Assembly (NCBI GenBank): GCA_963921195.1
Contig: OY992536.1
Location: 93,229,007-93,293,006, forward strand
DNA: 64,000 nt
Direction of reading: 5' to 3'
DNA from: Pegoplata infirma
Taxonomy: Eukaryota; Arthropoda; Insecta; Diptera; Anthomyiidae
Both the position numbers and the translations under genes were made by a program. Under the pieces are notes generated by a model. It was given only the letters and a program-made list of their open reading frames with translations. It ran no database searches and was not told the DNA's origin. This document shows positions 20,706-32,614 of the stretch, one piece after another. Position 1 is the stretch's first letter. The number at the start of each line of letters is the position of its first letter.

Positions 20706-21323
20706 CCCGAGTAAAAAAGTTCCTATATAGTTGTATATAATTTTATAAACATCATATATGATTAAATAGAATTATATAGAATTTGATGCGAAAAATGAGT
20801 CGATAAAACTATATAAAATTTGATCAATGTTTCATATATTTTGATAAATTTTTTATATAATTTTATGCGAAATTTGGACCCCTATTTTTATATAATAATA
20901 GCAAAATTATATAATAAGATATAATTATATAAAAATATATAAAATTGTATAAAACTGTATAAAACTATATGAAGTTACATAAAATTATATATAATTATAT
21001 ATAATTAAAACAAAATTTTATGATTTATATAAAACTTGATATAATTTTATGTAACTTTATATAGTTTTATACAGTTTTATACAATTTTATATATTTTTAT
21101 ATAATTATATCTAATTATATAATTTTGCTATTATTATATAAAAAAAGGGGTCCAAATTTCGCATAAAATTATATAAAAAATTTATCAAAATATATGAAAC
21201 ATTGATCAAATTTTATATAGTTTTATCGACTCATTTTTCGCATCAAATTCTATATAATTCTATTTAATCATATATGATGTTTATAAAATTATATACAACT
21301 ATATAGGAACTTTTTTACTCGGG
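20706..21323. mobile_element. CCCGAGTAAAAAAGTTCC palindrome, 618 bp
   Basis: A near-perfect inverted repeat with ~300-bp arms around position 21014. Ends CCCGAGTAAAAAAGTTCC and complement; AG is present on both flanks. The arms are TATATAATTTTAT-rich, with a distinctive block near GATGCGAAAAATGAGTCG in both. A diverged relative is at 7713-8068. Confidence 0.85.
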
Positions 21324-24059
21324 AGTATAAAAATGAAAATATGTAGAAAAATTTACTCAGGTGGAAAGAATATTTCTTTTTTAAAAAACGGGGGGAAAAC
21401 ACTCGTCCAACTTAAAAAGCAAATGAACTTTGTGTAAGGTTTTTTTAGTGCAAAAAAATAATAAAAAAAACAATACAGAGGACTATATGTATTGTGAAAG
21501 TGTTATAGGATGGAGGTGGAATATTAACAAAAATATACACATACTCTTTACTTTGGATATTGTGAAAAACTGTAAAGCAAAAACATAAGAACATTTAAAT
21601 TCGATTGTTTGTGTACTTGTCATCAATACAAAGATTTTTTTTGTTCAAAACGAGATGTTTAGCGATGATGACATGAATTTAAAGTACCGTTATTAATTGA
21701 TTCTTGTTAACAGAAAAAAAATTGAAAGTGACAACAATAACATTGAAAAAACACTTTAGTGAGAATTTCGTTTAGTATCAGTGTTGCCAAAAAAAGAGAA
21801 AAAAAAAATCGCCAAAATCTATTAATTTAGGTTTTTTTAATCAAATTTTAAATTAAAAAATTATGTTATTTTAGTAATTAGATTTCTAATCAACTCATAT
21901 TTTTTTGCAGTTGATAAAAAAATATTTCAAAATCAAGTTTTTTTTTTAGAAATTTGAATAGGTTGGCGATTCAGATTTGTTTCAAAATACGTTTTATATT
22001 TCACGGAGAACAAATTTTGGGATTTTTAAAGAAGTAGAAAAGTAAAATTTTACTTGGCCAAATCCATAAGTATGCTCCACAATTTTTTAGGTAGTAGTCA
22101 TTTTTCTTACGTAAAAAAATGTTTTGAGTACAAATATTTTTTATTAATTTTTATTACAAACATTTTTTTTGAGTGATAAAAATATTTTGTGTGGCTTACC
22201 AGTCTCTTTTAAAGCGTGTTTAGCTTTTTTTAACACGTAAATTCAAGGTCAACACAAATTGAATTTAAAGTTAAAATGCATTTTACCGAAGAGTCAGTTT
22301 TTCATATCTTTCATAGTTTTCGAGATAAGCTTTGAATTTAAATTTTTCGAAGTTTTAACGAGAATTTTTTTTCGAAAACGGATACAGGTGCTGGATTTTT
22401 TTTTTGCTAACGTGTGTAAATTATAACATGCAAATTTTACTTTTTTGACCGCATAATTATGTCAAATTTGTATGACATAATTATTAAAAAATTAAGTAAG
22501 TAAGACATTTACAGTGTCCACAACTTGTCAGCGGAAAACACCTTCCTTCTTGCGATAAATTTGTTTATAATAATTTTTGCACTTAAGTAACACAATTTTA
22601 ACATTATTTTAATTAAGATTTTAGATCTAATTTTCTGATCCCCTGGATCCTAGTGCTAGACCAACGATTCTCAAACGATGGGTCGCGGAAGCATTTCTGC
22701 GGGGTCGCAAAATATTTAGTAAATATTATGTTAAAAATCGTTAGTTTTAAAAAATTTAAAAACAATTTTTTCTATTTTTGTTTTTGTGATAATTGAGGTC
22801 AAAGTTCACGACATTTTTAAGAGAATTTTTTGTGAAATCTTTCGATGCGTCACTGACAACTGTTTTCGATTAACTTTTCGATGCTGATTCCTGATTATGG
22901 GCCCAAGTTACCGCATCCGTAATCGAATTTGATCAATACCAAGCTTTGGTATTTAATTTTGATAAAACGAACAATCATTACTCCAAATTGTACTTTAATT
23001 TGCTTTCTTGGTTAACATTTTTTCATTTCTGATCAGTTTAAACTGGATTTTTTTTTTATTTTGGGAAGGGTAAATTCCCAGCAAAATTTTCTGTTCCAAA
23101 TAATCGGTTCCGGAACGCATCAAACTACCCTGCAACCGGTTCTACTTATCATTCCAGAATCAATGATTTTTGTTTGAAATTGTCCCGAAAGCAATAGTTT
23201 TTTAGAGAAAGTAGTTTTTTTGAAAAATAATTTAAAATTATTAATTTTACATAGAAAATTTTTGAAAAATAACACCGCTCTACAAATCTGAGGTTTATCG
23301 CTGCGTTTTGAATGAAACCCAAAAAAGTTTATAGGTTTTGGGTTCCTGATTCCAAAACGGTCACTCAAATTTTTCTATCACGTCGCAATTTTGAAAAAAT
23401 CGGGGTTAAAGAGTCAAAAAAGGCCCATTTTGGCCATTTTCGAGCTCCTATAAAATAAGATTCTGACATGTGAATGACTCGATATCAAGCTCATTCGAAA
23501 GTGCGTAATTTTCTCTTTAAGACCAAATCAAATTTTCTTGGAATTTAATTTTTTGTAATGGTAAAAAAATCATTAGCCACAAGTGCTTTAATTCTAATAT
23601 TTACGTGTGTATTTGTATGGAAATTTGTTAAAAAACACTGTGTAAATAAACTAAATATTTAAAAAATGGAAGGTTTTTGTTATTGATTTTTTTTACCATT
23701 TTAGAAAATTAAGTTCCATGAACATTTTATCTTGTCGTATAGTGAAAATCACATACTTTTGAATAAGCTCGATACCAAGTCAATCGCATGTCAGGATCTT
23801 ATATTATAAGCTTTCAAAAAGGGTCAAAAATGGCCTTTTTCGGCACTTTAATCGCGAATAACTCAAAATCCTGACGTGATAGACATATTTGGGTCGCAGA
23901 TTTGGAATCAGCGCAACAAACATCACCTAAATCACTTACCAGAATCCAATACGCATTTTCATGTTGAGCTGTGTAATTTAAAATTATTAATTTTACATAG
24001 AAAATTTTGTTGTGATTACCGTAGAATGTATTCAAGAATCTATTGAACCCGGAATTTGT
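21324..24059. other. 2.7-kb spacer with decayed MITE pieces
   Basis: No gene seen. At 22661-22700 there is a hAT-type end-like sequence (ACGATTCTCAAACGATGGG followed by TCGCGG) whose partner was not found. The segment 22790-22910 and another at 25690-25830 share TTTTCGAT..AACTTTTMATGCTGAT words, so they are copies of one old repeat. Around 23860-23920 is TTTGGGTCGCAGATTTGGAA, also near 9770. Confidence 0.4.
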
Positions 24060-24075
24060 TCCAAACTATTTTCCT

Positions 24076-24210
24076 GGGTTAGTGGTGGTGGATCTTAAAA
24101 TGTTGAACTCCTTGCATAGACCGACTGGTCCATTGCTATACCACATGTTACCTCAGCGACGAGGATAAAACGCGTTAGTCCATGTTGCAAACAGTTTTAC
24201 TGACATAAGT
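24076..24210 (-). pseudogene. LINE 3'UTR remnant
   Basis: The complement of 24095-24140 reads GTGGTATAGCAATGGACC followed by AGTCGGTCTATGC, matching the 3'UTR of the LINE at 12197-14208. It probably belongs to the same copy as 24977-25560, split by the hAT MITE between them. Confidence 0.6.
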
Positions 24211-24218
24211 TCCATATC

Positions 24219-24976
24219 TAGGGTTGCCAGACGTCCCGCATTTGGCGGGATTTTCCCGCTTTTCATAACCGATTCCCGCGTCCCGCGCGGGATTCCATAT
24301 TCCCGCTTTTTTTGGATTTTTTTTTAACAACAACTATTTTTTACTTTAAAAGCCTAAGTTTTTAAAAGGCTTATTGGTAAGCTTTTGTAAAATTGGTTTT
24401 TCCTTGCCCCTTAATGTGGATTTAGAACCTTTTTAATGAAAAAATAAAGGCCTATTCACAACTGAAATAGGTGTGAATAGGCCTTTACTGGTCGTAGTGA
24501 TCGCACCATTGGTGTATCCAAGAAGAAGACCGAAATCTCGTCGTTCGAAAGAGATTTCGGCCATATGGTCTGCATTATTTTATACACAACCATATGATCT
24601 TAGTGTTTGTATAAAAAAAAAATAAAAAATATACGCCAAAAGTTGCACAATATAGAGTACATTCCGGGAAAAATATTTATAAAATTTCCATGGAGAAATT
24701 CTGGTCCAGCGTTGTATCTTCAAAATGGAAATGTGTGTACTAAAATTTACTTTATCTAAATTAGTTTTTGAAAAACAAAAACACTTTTTCTATTTCAAAA
24801 TGCACTAGAGGTTGGTAGTCTCTATTTAATATAATAAAACTCGACAACATGCTGCTAAATTTTTCATTTTTGTTCATAAAAATATTTTTGTCCCGCGAAA
24901 ATTTTTAAAATCCTGCCATTTTTGTAATTTTCGGGAGCTTGTCCCGCATTTTCGAAATAAAATTCTGGCAACCCTA
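24219..24976. mobile_element. hAT-like MITE with TCCCGC subterminal words
   Basis: Ends TAGGGTTGCCAGACG and (complement) TAGGGTTGCCAGAAT, flanked by TCCATATC and TCCATAAC (7 of 8 bases). TCCCGC/GCGGGA words are reiterated near both ends only. The interior has a short inverted repeat around AAGGCCTATTCACA at 24430-24490. Confidence 0.75.
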
Positions 24977-25560
24977 TCCATAACTGCGATTCCTTCCAAA
25001 TTCTCAAGTGCATCGAGAACTGTTTGAATTCCAAAAAAATTAATCCTTTGTTACATTTCCCTATGAAAAAAATTGTTGGTTTATTTTTAGAATGTATGCA
25101 TAAACTTTAATATGCCAAACGATTTTCCCTCTGATAAAAATTATTTTAGGTACTTTAAATTGGAAGCAGAAATGTCGTTCGAATAGCTTTGCCTAAAATT
25201 CGCTCGCGATGCCTGGCCAATGCGGGCATTTGCACAGGATATGTTTAACTGTTTCATCAGTATTCTGTTCATCACATCTTCAATTGGAATCAGAGATGAG
25301 TCCAATCGGTCTTGCGGGGAAAGCAATTAGGCAGTGTCCTGTGACCACTGCCGTGAATAAACGATACCCCGCTCTGTTAAGAGAAAGTAGTTAGCAAGTT
25401 CTCCTGATATCGTAACACGGCCAGATTATTCTGGTAATTCTGCTTGTACTTAACTCTCTCCATTTCCTGTTTGCTATGGAAATATACTGACAATCACTCT
25501 CGATCTGTAGTACTGAATCGGGGGTTTAATGTGAACAAAAGATTCTACCCCCATCTTAGA
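24977..25560 (-). pseudogene. LINE ORF2 C-terminus, broken
   Basis: Minus-strand translation shows NRKWRELSTSRITRIIWP, then FTAVVTGHCLI and CDEQNTDETVKHILCKCP, colinear with the C-terminal region of the LINE at 12197-14122 (WKELRTSRISRILWP, TGLITGHCL, ETIEHILCHCP). It has an in-frame TGA and frameshifts, and everything upstream is missing. A decayed copy of the same or a sister family. Confidence 0.75.
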
Positions 25561-26579
25561 GATACAATGTTATTGCCGGATAATCTCTGAAGATTCTCGT
25601 AACAAATTAAATTTTGGAAAACAAAAAATAAATTCCAATAGTTAAATTTCGATATCAATTGCGTAATTAGGGCACTTCCAAATTTTTAAGGAAATTGAGG
25701 TGAATGTTAACAATCAATTTTTTTACAGCATTTTTTGTGAAATTTTTGTGTGCGTCTGGGATCCGACCACAAGTTTTCGATCAACTTTTAATGCTGATAC
25801 CGGAAATTTGCATATCACGTCAGGGTTTTTAGAAAACTGAGGGCAAAGTTCCCTTTCATAATATTTTTTATGTTGGGTTCGCGAGAAATTTTAATTATTA
25901 AAAATGTGTCGCAACGCAAACGTTAGTGAGACAGTATAGACAGTATAATACACACGGAAAGACAATGTGAGTATATCCGCATACTGTGGTAGGAGGGTAT
26001 ACAAATTTTAGCGGCCGAAAAAATGCTTAAACTATTAATCAGAGTTATAGAGTAATGTATCGGCCGTTTTGTAGATCTGGCATCGCCACGAATAATTGCT
26101 AAAATCTGGTAATACCACACTAAAATTCAAACGTAAAACAAAGAGAGAATATAAAATAATCTGCATTCTCACTATATAACTGTTATCTTCCAGATTTCGA
26201 TTTGTGATTGAATTTCGTTAATACCATATGGTTCGTGTTTACTTAATATTCAAACGCCATTTGTTACACATCTCTGTACGTCTGCTGTTAATTAATATTA
26301 TCAAATGTACAATTTAATCATTTTAACAAACATCGCTCAACAAACACTGTCCAGCAAATTCTCCAGATTTCTAAAAAAAGTCAAATTGGCAACACTTACG
26401 ATATTATCAAAATCTATTTGATGTTTATTGTTGTTGGTATTTGTTGTTTTTTTTCTGTTTTTGTCGAGAATATGGTATAACGGTTTTTTTTTTTTTGTGT
26501 TTCAAGAGAGTAAATGAAAAACGAACTTTTGGAATTGATTAACAAAACAACAACAAAAATCACACAAAGAAAAATGAAC
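25561..26579. other. spacer, no gene identified
   Basis: Old repeat words at 25690-25830 (related to 22790-22910). From about 25900 the sequence is less repetitive and may be host regulatory or intergenic DNA. No coding signal. Confidence 0.35.
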
Positions 26580-27657
26580 AAAAAATGAAAAACTGAAAAT
26601 TGAAGTCCCATATATTAACGAGGCAACATAAAAATCAGCAACAACAATAAAACTCAATGAATACAAAACAGTAGAGTGTAGTTATTTTTGTACTAAACGA
26701 AGAAAGAAATATAAATTCAGAAAAAAACTTCATAAAAATTTAGAAAATCATTCAATAAAAGTGAAATTTTAATTGGAAAAACCAATCTCCAATACGAGAA
26801 AACAAACGATAAAAAACAAGTGAAACATAAATGAAAAATTAATAGGAATACATTAAACAAAATTTTCTTTTCGGATATGGAAATTGATGTATCACATGTT
26901 TAAATATACACTTTTTTCTACTTTTTGGGAATTTTTCTTTATTAATTTTTCATGGTTGCTCTACAAAACTACAATTAAAAAAAAGCTAAACAAAATCTTA
27001 CGAAAATTATGAAATAAAGTGAAAAATTATGAATAAAAAAAAATAAAACAACGACACAGGCTGACAGAGTGGTGCGTATCAGTCAAGTCCATGAAAATAA
27101 AAGAATATAAATTTAAAGAAACAACTAAAAAAAAAGTGATTGATTTTAAGAAATTTTTAAAGAAAAATTACTAATAAATATTAATAATACAAAGAAAATT
27201 GTTTATAAAAAAAGTTAATAAAAAATCCAAAAAAAAGTATGTAAAAATAAATTTTATATATAAAAGAATTACTAAGGCTCCCTAGGCAACCTTTTGACAA
27301 ACAAACATACACACTTATGTATGTATGTATATCCCATACATTTTCATATTGATATGTAAAAAAAAATTTATGTATATGTATTAGAATCTTAAAAGTATAT
27401 TAAATAATACAAAATTATATAGAGACTGTTCAGTTAAATTTGTAACTAAATTACCAAGTGTTTCAATCATAATTACTTAACGTCCAATTACCCTTAACAT
27501 TACTACACCCGATGACAGGATATATTACCAACAACCCAACCAGCAACCAACCCAGCTAAAAAATAAAAACGAAATAAATAACCAACAAATGTTAACACAA
27601 ATACCTAATAATTAAAGTAATTATACTAAAAGAAAGACAAAAAAACAAAACGACGAC
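26580..27657 (+). other. A-rich possible transcribed leader upstream of TMEM216
   Basis: About 1.1 kb of A-rich plus-strand sequence (many AACAACAA and ACAAAA words) without repeats, ending at a GTAAGC donor-like site at 27658. A TTTTTAG acceptor-like site at 28118 lies 44 bp before the TMEM216 start. Together these suggest a long, spliced 5'UTR, as is common in fly genes. This is inference from composition and splice-like words; it could equally be promoter DNA. Confidence 0.25.
27277..27290 (+). promoter_or_regulatory. RFX X-box-like site
   Basis: GCTCCCTAGGCAAC fits the X-box consensus RYYNYY-N2-RRNRAC with a perfect GGCAAC half-site. Many ciliary genes are RFX targets and the next gene is a ciliary transition-zone gene, so the match is suggestive. 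It is 870 bp from the start codon and the consensus is loose, so chance is quite possible. Confidence 0.3.
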
Positions 27658-28162
27658 GTAAGCATTTTTTTCGTAATTTAATAACAAAACATTAAGTAAA
27701 AAGGCCGTAAAATATTCGTACAAAATTTTAAGCGCAATTTCTAGTATTACCACCCACTGTTGCTTACTTTTATTTCACACATCCTACATCAACACATCCT
27801 GGTCGTTAAAGAACAACAAATAAAGAGAAAAGCCTTGTATGGGCGCCTAAAACTCCCTAAGGATATTTCAAACAGCGTAATATTATTTAAACAATAGCCA
27901 CCAGGCATCTCTCATACACAAGAACAACATTAGTCCAATTGTCTATGGACCTTTTAAAAATATACAGTGTGTTCATTGAAATTTCCTCTTAACACTCCTT
28001 TTCTTCTATTATTCAATTGTGTCAAAAAAAGTGTTTAAATTAAAGTCTACATTACTTTGTAAACATTAGGTCTTTAAAGCGGTGACGTTACTTTATTGTT
28101 GTTGCTGCTGCTTTTTAGCTTCGCATCAATTCATACTTTCTTCATACTTCGCAGTTTGAAAA

Positions 28163-31100
28163 ATGAATGCCAGTCTTATGTATGAAATTCTGATGTATTT
28201 AAATTCATTCTACTTTGGTCTGTATGCTGCCTTTAAAATATGCATCAGTGTTTTGAAACCCATCTATTTGGCATATGCAGAAAATGTTTTGCCACGTGAG
28301 GCGAGTATTTTATTAACCATGTGTATTGTGGAAACGATACGTATAATATTGGGTCGACGGAGTAGTTTAAGTGATCGTGGTAAGTAGTTTTATGTAAATT
28401 TTTTATATATTAATATTAATTTGAAAATCTGTACATTTATTTCTTACTGATGCAACGCATTGTGTGGACGGGACAAAGTTAGGTTAAGAATACTCCCATA
28501 TGATAGTGGTGCGATTAGTGTTTTAGATTGTCGAAGACCCCTTGAATTCTCCCACAAGTTTAAGACGTATGTCCTCTTCAACCCCCTAATCATTTTCGAG
28601 AAAGTGGACCCGTTTACCCCACAATAGGGTTTATTTACGATCATAGCAGCGAAGGCATTCCTAGCAAGCTCATCTGCTATCTCATTACACTCGAAACCTT
28701 TTTGTCCACTGGGCATTGTCCAGGGTTTCAAAATAGCTTAATTATCTCTCGTCTGGCTAGCTGTTATCAAAACACTCCTATAATGTCGCAATAGCCTTTC
28801 TGATAATGCCGGCCAAAAGTTTCGTATCTAAGATTTCCTTGGAGAGTTGGATAGTAGTAGTATTCCCTACAGAAATTGCATCTAAATTGAGATTTCTTCT
28901 CTTAGTAAATACAACTATAATAGTTTTGTTAGGGTTAATAGAAAGATCTTGTTCAGTGCACCAATTCAATATCAAACGAAGAGCGTTGCACATAATATCC
29001 AATATGATATTGTCGAATTAACCAGTTACTAGGTTAGGTAAGGTTAGGTTGTAAGTGGCTGCTGACGTTTTACGTCAACACACGTAGACTCTGAGGTCCA
29101 TTGTGATACCACGGGACCGTAATAGGTTTCCCTACTAGTCCCTGTCGTTACACCAGTTTGAGCTTCTTATGAAACTAGATGTTGAATTTTGTGATCCGAC
29201 AAATCAGAAAGATTGTTCAGCTCCCTAGATCTCAGTGAAGCAAGTCTCTGACCAGAAAGTGCCAGGCAATGGCAAATAAAGTGTTCGATAGTTTCCAACT
29301 CCTCTTCATCCATGCAACTTCGGCAAAAGTCATTCGACGGCACATTTAACCGCTTTGCGTGCTTCCCTATAAGACAGTGTCCGGTAATTATAGAAACCAC
29401 CGTCGAAATCTCTCCTATTGAAAGCGATGTCTGATCACTTGTGCGCCCCTGATTAAGAGAAGGCCAAATCAGTCGTGTTGTCTCACACGTCCATCCATTT
29501 GCCCATCTTTGATTAGTCTCCGTTGCAGAACAAAGCCGTAGGTTTTGCTTGCAAGTTTCTAGAGGCATACCAACACATTCCAATTCTGTTGGAACCTGTA
29601 AGGTAGTTCCTAGTCTTGCAAGCCCATCGGCTTTGGAATTCCCTAGAATGTCTCTGTGCCCTGGACCTATATGAGTCGTATGTTAAACTGCTTGGCCATC
29701 TCATTTAAAGGCAGTTAAGGGCAGATCTTGTTTTCAGAAACATTGAATCCAAGGACTTGACCGCGTCTTGACTGTAAGTATAGATGTGTACTGCGGTTGT
29801 AGACAAGACATTGCAGCTCAACCAGTCAGCCACTTCTTTAATTGCCAGCATCTCTGCCTGGTAAACACTGCAATGATCTGGCAATCTTCGATCCAGGCTC
29901 AATCCAAGCTCTTCCGAATAGACTCCAAAGCCCACTTGTTCGTGCAGCCTCGATCCATCTGTGTAAAAATGTATGGTGGCTCCACTAACCGGAATGTCCC
30001 CCATCCAAGACTCCCTGGATGGTATCATAGTGGTAAAGTAGCGCTCAAAGAGGGAGCACAGTCCACATTTTGTGGTATTGTTATCTTCTTCAAGATCGCG
30101 CTATGGCCACAATCGCTGCTCCTCCATTGCAGCGTGCTATTAAGTCGAATTGCCGACGCAGCCGCATACTGCCTACCCAATATGTCCAATGGTATCAGGT
30201 GAATGCAGCCGTAGGTGTAGTACGAAGAGCACCAGTGATGCACATCGACGCCATTCTCTATACCTTCGTAATAAATACACAGTTCGCTTTTGTTTCTAAA
30301 GCAGGTCACCAGACAATAATTCCATACAGCAAAATTGGACGCACCACTGCTGTATAGATCCAATGAACGACTTGAGGGCTAAAACCCCATCGTTTTCCAA
30401 TGGCCCTTTTACAGGAATATAACCAGTTACTAAAGGCAGAGATGCTGGCAATAAAGGAAGTGGCTGAATGGGCTTGCAAGACTAGGAACTACCTTACAGG
30501 TTCCAACAGAATTGGAATGTGTTGGTATGCCTCTAGAAACTTGCAAGCAAAACCTACGGCTTTGTTCTGCGACGGAGACCAATCAAAGATGGGCAAATGG
30601 ATGGACGTGTGAGACAACACGACTGATTTGGCCTTCTCTTAATCAGGGGCGCACAATTGAGCTGATATCGCTTCCAAGAGGAGAGATTTCGACGGTGGTA
30701 TCTACAATTACCGGACACTGTCTTATAGGGAAGCACGCAGAGCGGTTAAATGTGCCGTCGAATAACTTTTGCCGAAGTTGCATGGATGAAGAGGAGTTGG
30801 AAGCTATCGAACACTTTATTTGCCATTGGGGAGCTGTACGATCTTTCTGATTTGTCGGATGTCAAAATTCAACATCTAAGGAGTTTCATAAGAAGCTCAA
30901 ACTGGTTTAACGACAGGGACTAGTAGGGAAACCTATTACGGTCCCGTGGTATCACAATGGACCTCAGAATCTACGTGTGTTGACGTAAAACGTCAGCAGC
31001 CACTTACAACCTAACCTAACTAAATCTTCTGCGTATCCGATTGCCTGGTAACCCCTATTATCTTACCTATGAAGCAAGTCGTTTATCACCAAACGTCTTG

Positions 31101-31623
31101 ATCTACACCGAAGTGCAAATTCAATAGTGTCATAACCAGTATTATCAAAATCTCCCTATATATCCAAAGGATATTGGTTAAAATGTGTGGATCTTAAGTG
31201 AAGATCCAGTAACAGTAGGAAGGATGAATCGTAAGGACCAATTTCGACACTTCAGCCAGTATATAGGTTTGTGACTCAGGGTTGTTCAGGATGAAATTCC
31301 TTTTCTCGATTTTCTCTTAAATTTAAACTCAGAATACTTTTTTCAGATAAATGTACAAGATTTTCATAATTATTAAAATCACTAAAATTACAATTTACAG
31401 CTAATTTATAACTTTTTTTATCATTTCAGCTTGGCAAGCGATAGCATCTGTAATATTAACACTGCCCAGTCTTGCTATTGTTATATATTTATGTTGTTTT
31501 CAAACCTATGTTCTCAAACTCGAAATTATAATGAGTGCCTTAATGATAGCCCTACAAGGTGCTGAACTAGTGTTTGCCTGTATATTTATTTGTACCATGT
31601 GTCGTCCGGTAACATATACCTAG
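28163..31623 (+). CDS. Tmem216: TMEM216/TMEM80-family transition-zone protein, two exons
   Basis: Exon 1 is 28163-28379 and exon 2 is 31430-31623; the GTAAGT donor and TTTCAG acceptor join in phase 1 to a 136-aa protein. The fused frame shows the family pattern. An N-terminal membrane helix begins near residue 8 (MYLNSFYFGLYAAFK), and a second helix ends in ETIRIILG at about 57-64 (human family members have EVIRLFFG there). A third helix follows (SVILTLPSLAIVIYL), then the hallmark QTYVLKLEIIM and a fourth helix (ALQGAELVFACIFI). Four membrane spans and length match the family (human TMEM216 about 145 aa). These proteins belong to the MKS/tectonic module of the ciliary transition zone, which gates membrane proteins; in flies such genes act in sensory neurons and sperm. 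If the intron is retained, the frame ends two codons after the donor. The 3050-bp intron is almost all retrotransposon; the gene itself looks intact. Confidence 0.9.
28444..29018 (-). pseudogene. LINE B, 3' part (RT and RNase H remnants)
   Basis: Minus-strand pieces: NALRLILNWCTEQDLSINPN with KTIIVVFTKRR (RT motif D region, about 28895-29000) and GQKGFECNEIADELARNAF (end of RNase H, about 28640-28710). The RT thumb and most of RNase H are deleted between them. It continues at 31025 on the far side of two LINE A insertions. A different family from LINE A. Not functional. Confidence 0.7.
29032..30419 (-). pseudogene. LINE A copy 1, 5'-truncated, frameshifted
   Basis: Reading from 30419 leftwards: RT thumb WIYTAVVRPILLYG, then IPLDILGRQYAA, RNase H start FYTDGSRLHEQVG with AEMLAIKEVADW, then C-terminal SIITGHCLIGKHAK and CRSCMDEEELETIEHFICHC. 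Several stops and frameshifts break it. The 3' end is a CCTAACC-type tail at the left edge. A 13-bp target duplication TAACCAGTTACTA flanks it (29019-29031 and 30420-30432), in LINE B sequence. I/LOA-like group with RNase H. Confidence 0.85.
30435..31018 (+). pseudogene. LINE A copy 2, short, internally deleted
   Basis: A plus-strand copy of the same family in head-to-head orientation to copy 1. It begins at AEMLAIKEVAEW of RNase H, jumps by an internal deletion to the ACKTRNYL region (other frame GLARLGTT), and runs through ITGHCLIGKHAERL and CRSCMDEEELEAIEHFICH to a CCTAACCTA tail. A second deletion removes part of the region after the Cys/His cluster. Flanked by ACTAAA at 30429-30434 and 31019-31024. 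Very similar in sequence to copy 1, so both are recent. Confidence 0.85.
31025..31200 (-). pseudogene. LINE B, 5' remnant (RT motifs A and YADD)
   Basis: The minus strand shows GYQAIGYAEDL (a YADD active site changed to YAED) at about 31025-31057 and GDFDNTGYDTIEFAL (RT motif A) near 31110-31155. Motif B between them is lost. It joins LINE B at 29018 when the two LINE A insertions are removed. Confidence 0.65.
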
Positions 31624-31957
31624 CAGTTGATTAATTCAATATCATCATTATCATCATCACCAGAAACTTCAATATCATTAGCATCATCATCATCAACAAC
31701 AATTACAATATTATACTATTTCTTCCTTGAACATCCAAAACTACGTAATCAACTTCATTATTGTTACACGTTAAACATTTGTAATATAACCGAAATAATT
31801 AGTAATATTAATTACAACAACAACTATAACAATCCACAATTAAATTACCAATTTAATAAAATCGACAAAAAATGCAACAACTTTAATTTAATAATAATAA
31901 TAATGACTCTTTATAGAAGTGATAAATCAAAAAGTTGAAATTTCAATCTTAAATAAA
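31624..31957 (+). other. TMEM216 3'UTR with poly(A) signals
   Basis: After the TAG comes ATC/CAT triplet-rich sequence (31640-31700), then AATAAA at 31855-31860 and again at 31952-31957. A 103-codon frame here has no similarity and is UTR. Confidence 0.5.
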
Positions 31958-32269
31958 AGAATTGTGATTTCTGAGGTTCATTTCAAATAATGGTGTTTTA
32001 ATAATAACAAAAATAATAATAAAAAACGCGTAATTGTAAATTTCGTTAATAAAAAAATCAATAATTCAATACATATACCGTTACATAAAAAAAAATTATT
32101 ATTAAATCTGTCAATAAATTAATATGTGTGTGATTTAATGATTTAACTAACAAAAAAAAAGCAACATGTACATTTTTCTCGCATATAAATATGGATAAAT
32201 CAAAGTTAAATTAAAGGTAAGAATTTTAATATTTATAACTGATATTTAAAACTGATATAAAGAGACAAT
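31958..32269. other. AT-rich intergenic spacer
   Basis: No features. Confidence 0.3.
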
Positions 32270-32614
32270 TCTGAGTTTGGCGTGTCTCGGTTTATCGGCC
32301 ATATCGGGGTTCAAAAAATTAATAAAAAAATGTCATTTCTTTCTAAGAAACTATATGATGTTTCCATATGAGAAATGCCTATCCAACAGTGGCATAGCCT
32401 TGTAAATCTTCGAAAATGTGAGGATTTTTGGGGGGTATGTGAAGACATATACCTACGATATCTTAATGAATACGAAATAATCTTTGTTAAATTTAAGTCG
32501 ACACATATTTGTGCTCTACACTATTTACAGATGTAATTCGTAAAAGATCCAACGTAAATCGAAGATTTTACTTGTAATTTGAAGATTCCATTTGTAATTC
32601 GAATACTCCAAGGG

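Noticed and set aside
29768..30357. 144- and 95-codon plus-strand frames
   Set aside because: Antisense to the RNase H and RT remnants of LINE A copy 1.
29032..31018. Single foldback transposon with a 4-bp ACTA duplication in the TMEM216 intron
   Set aside because: A copy of the target (TAACCAGTTACTA) lies between the arms, and both outer ends are LINE 3' tails. Two separate LINE insertions explain everything.
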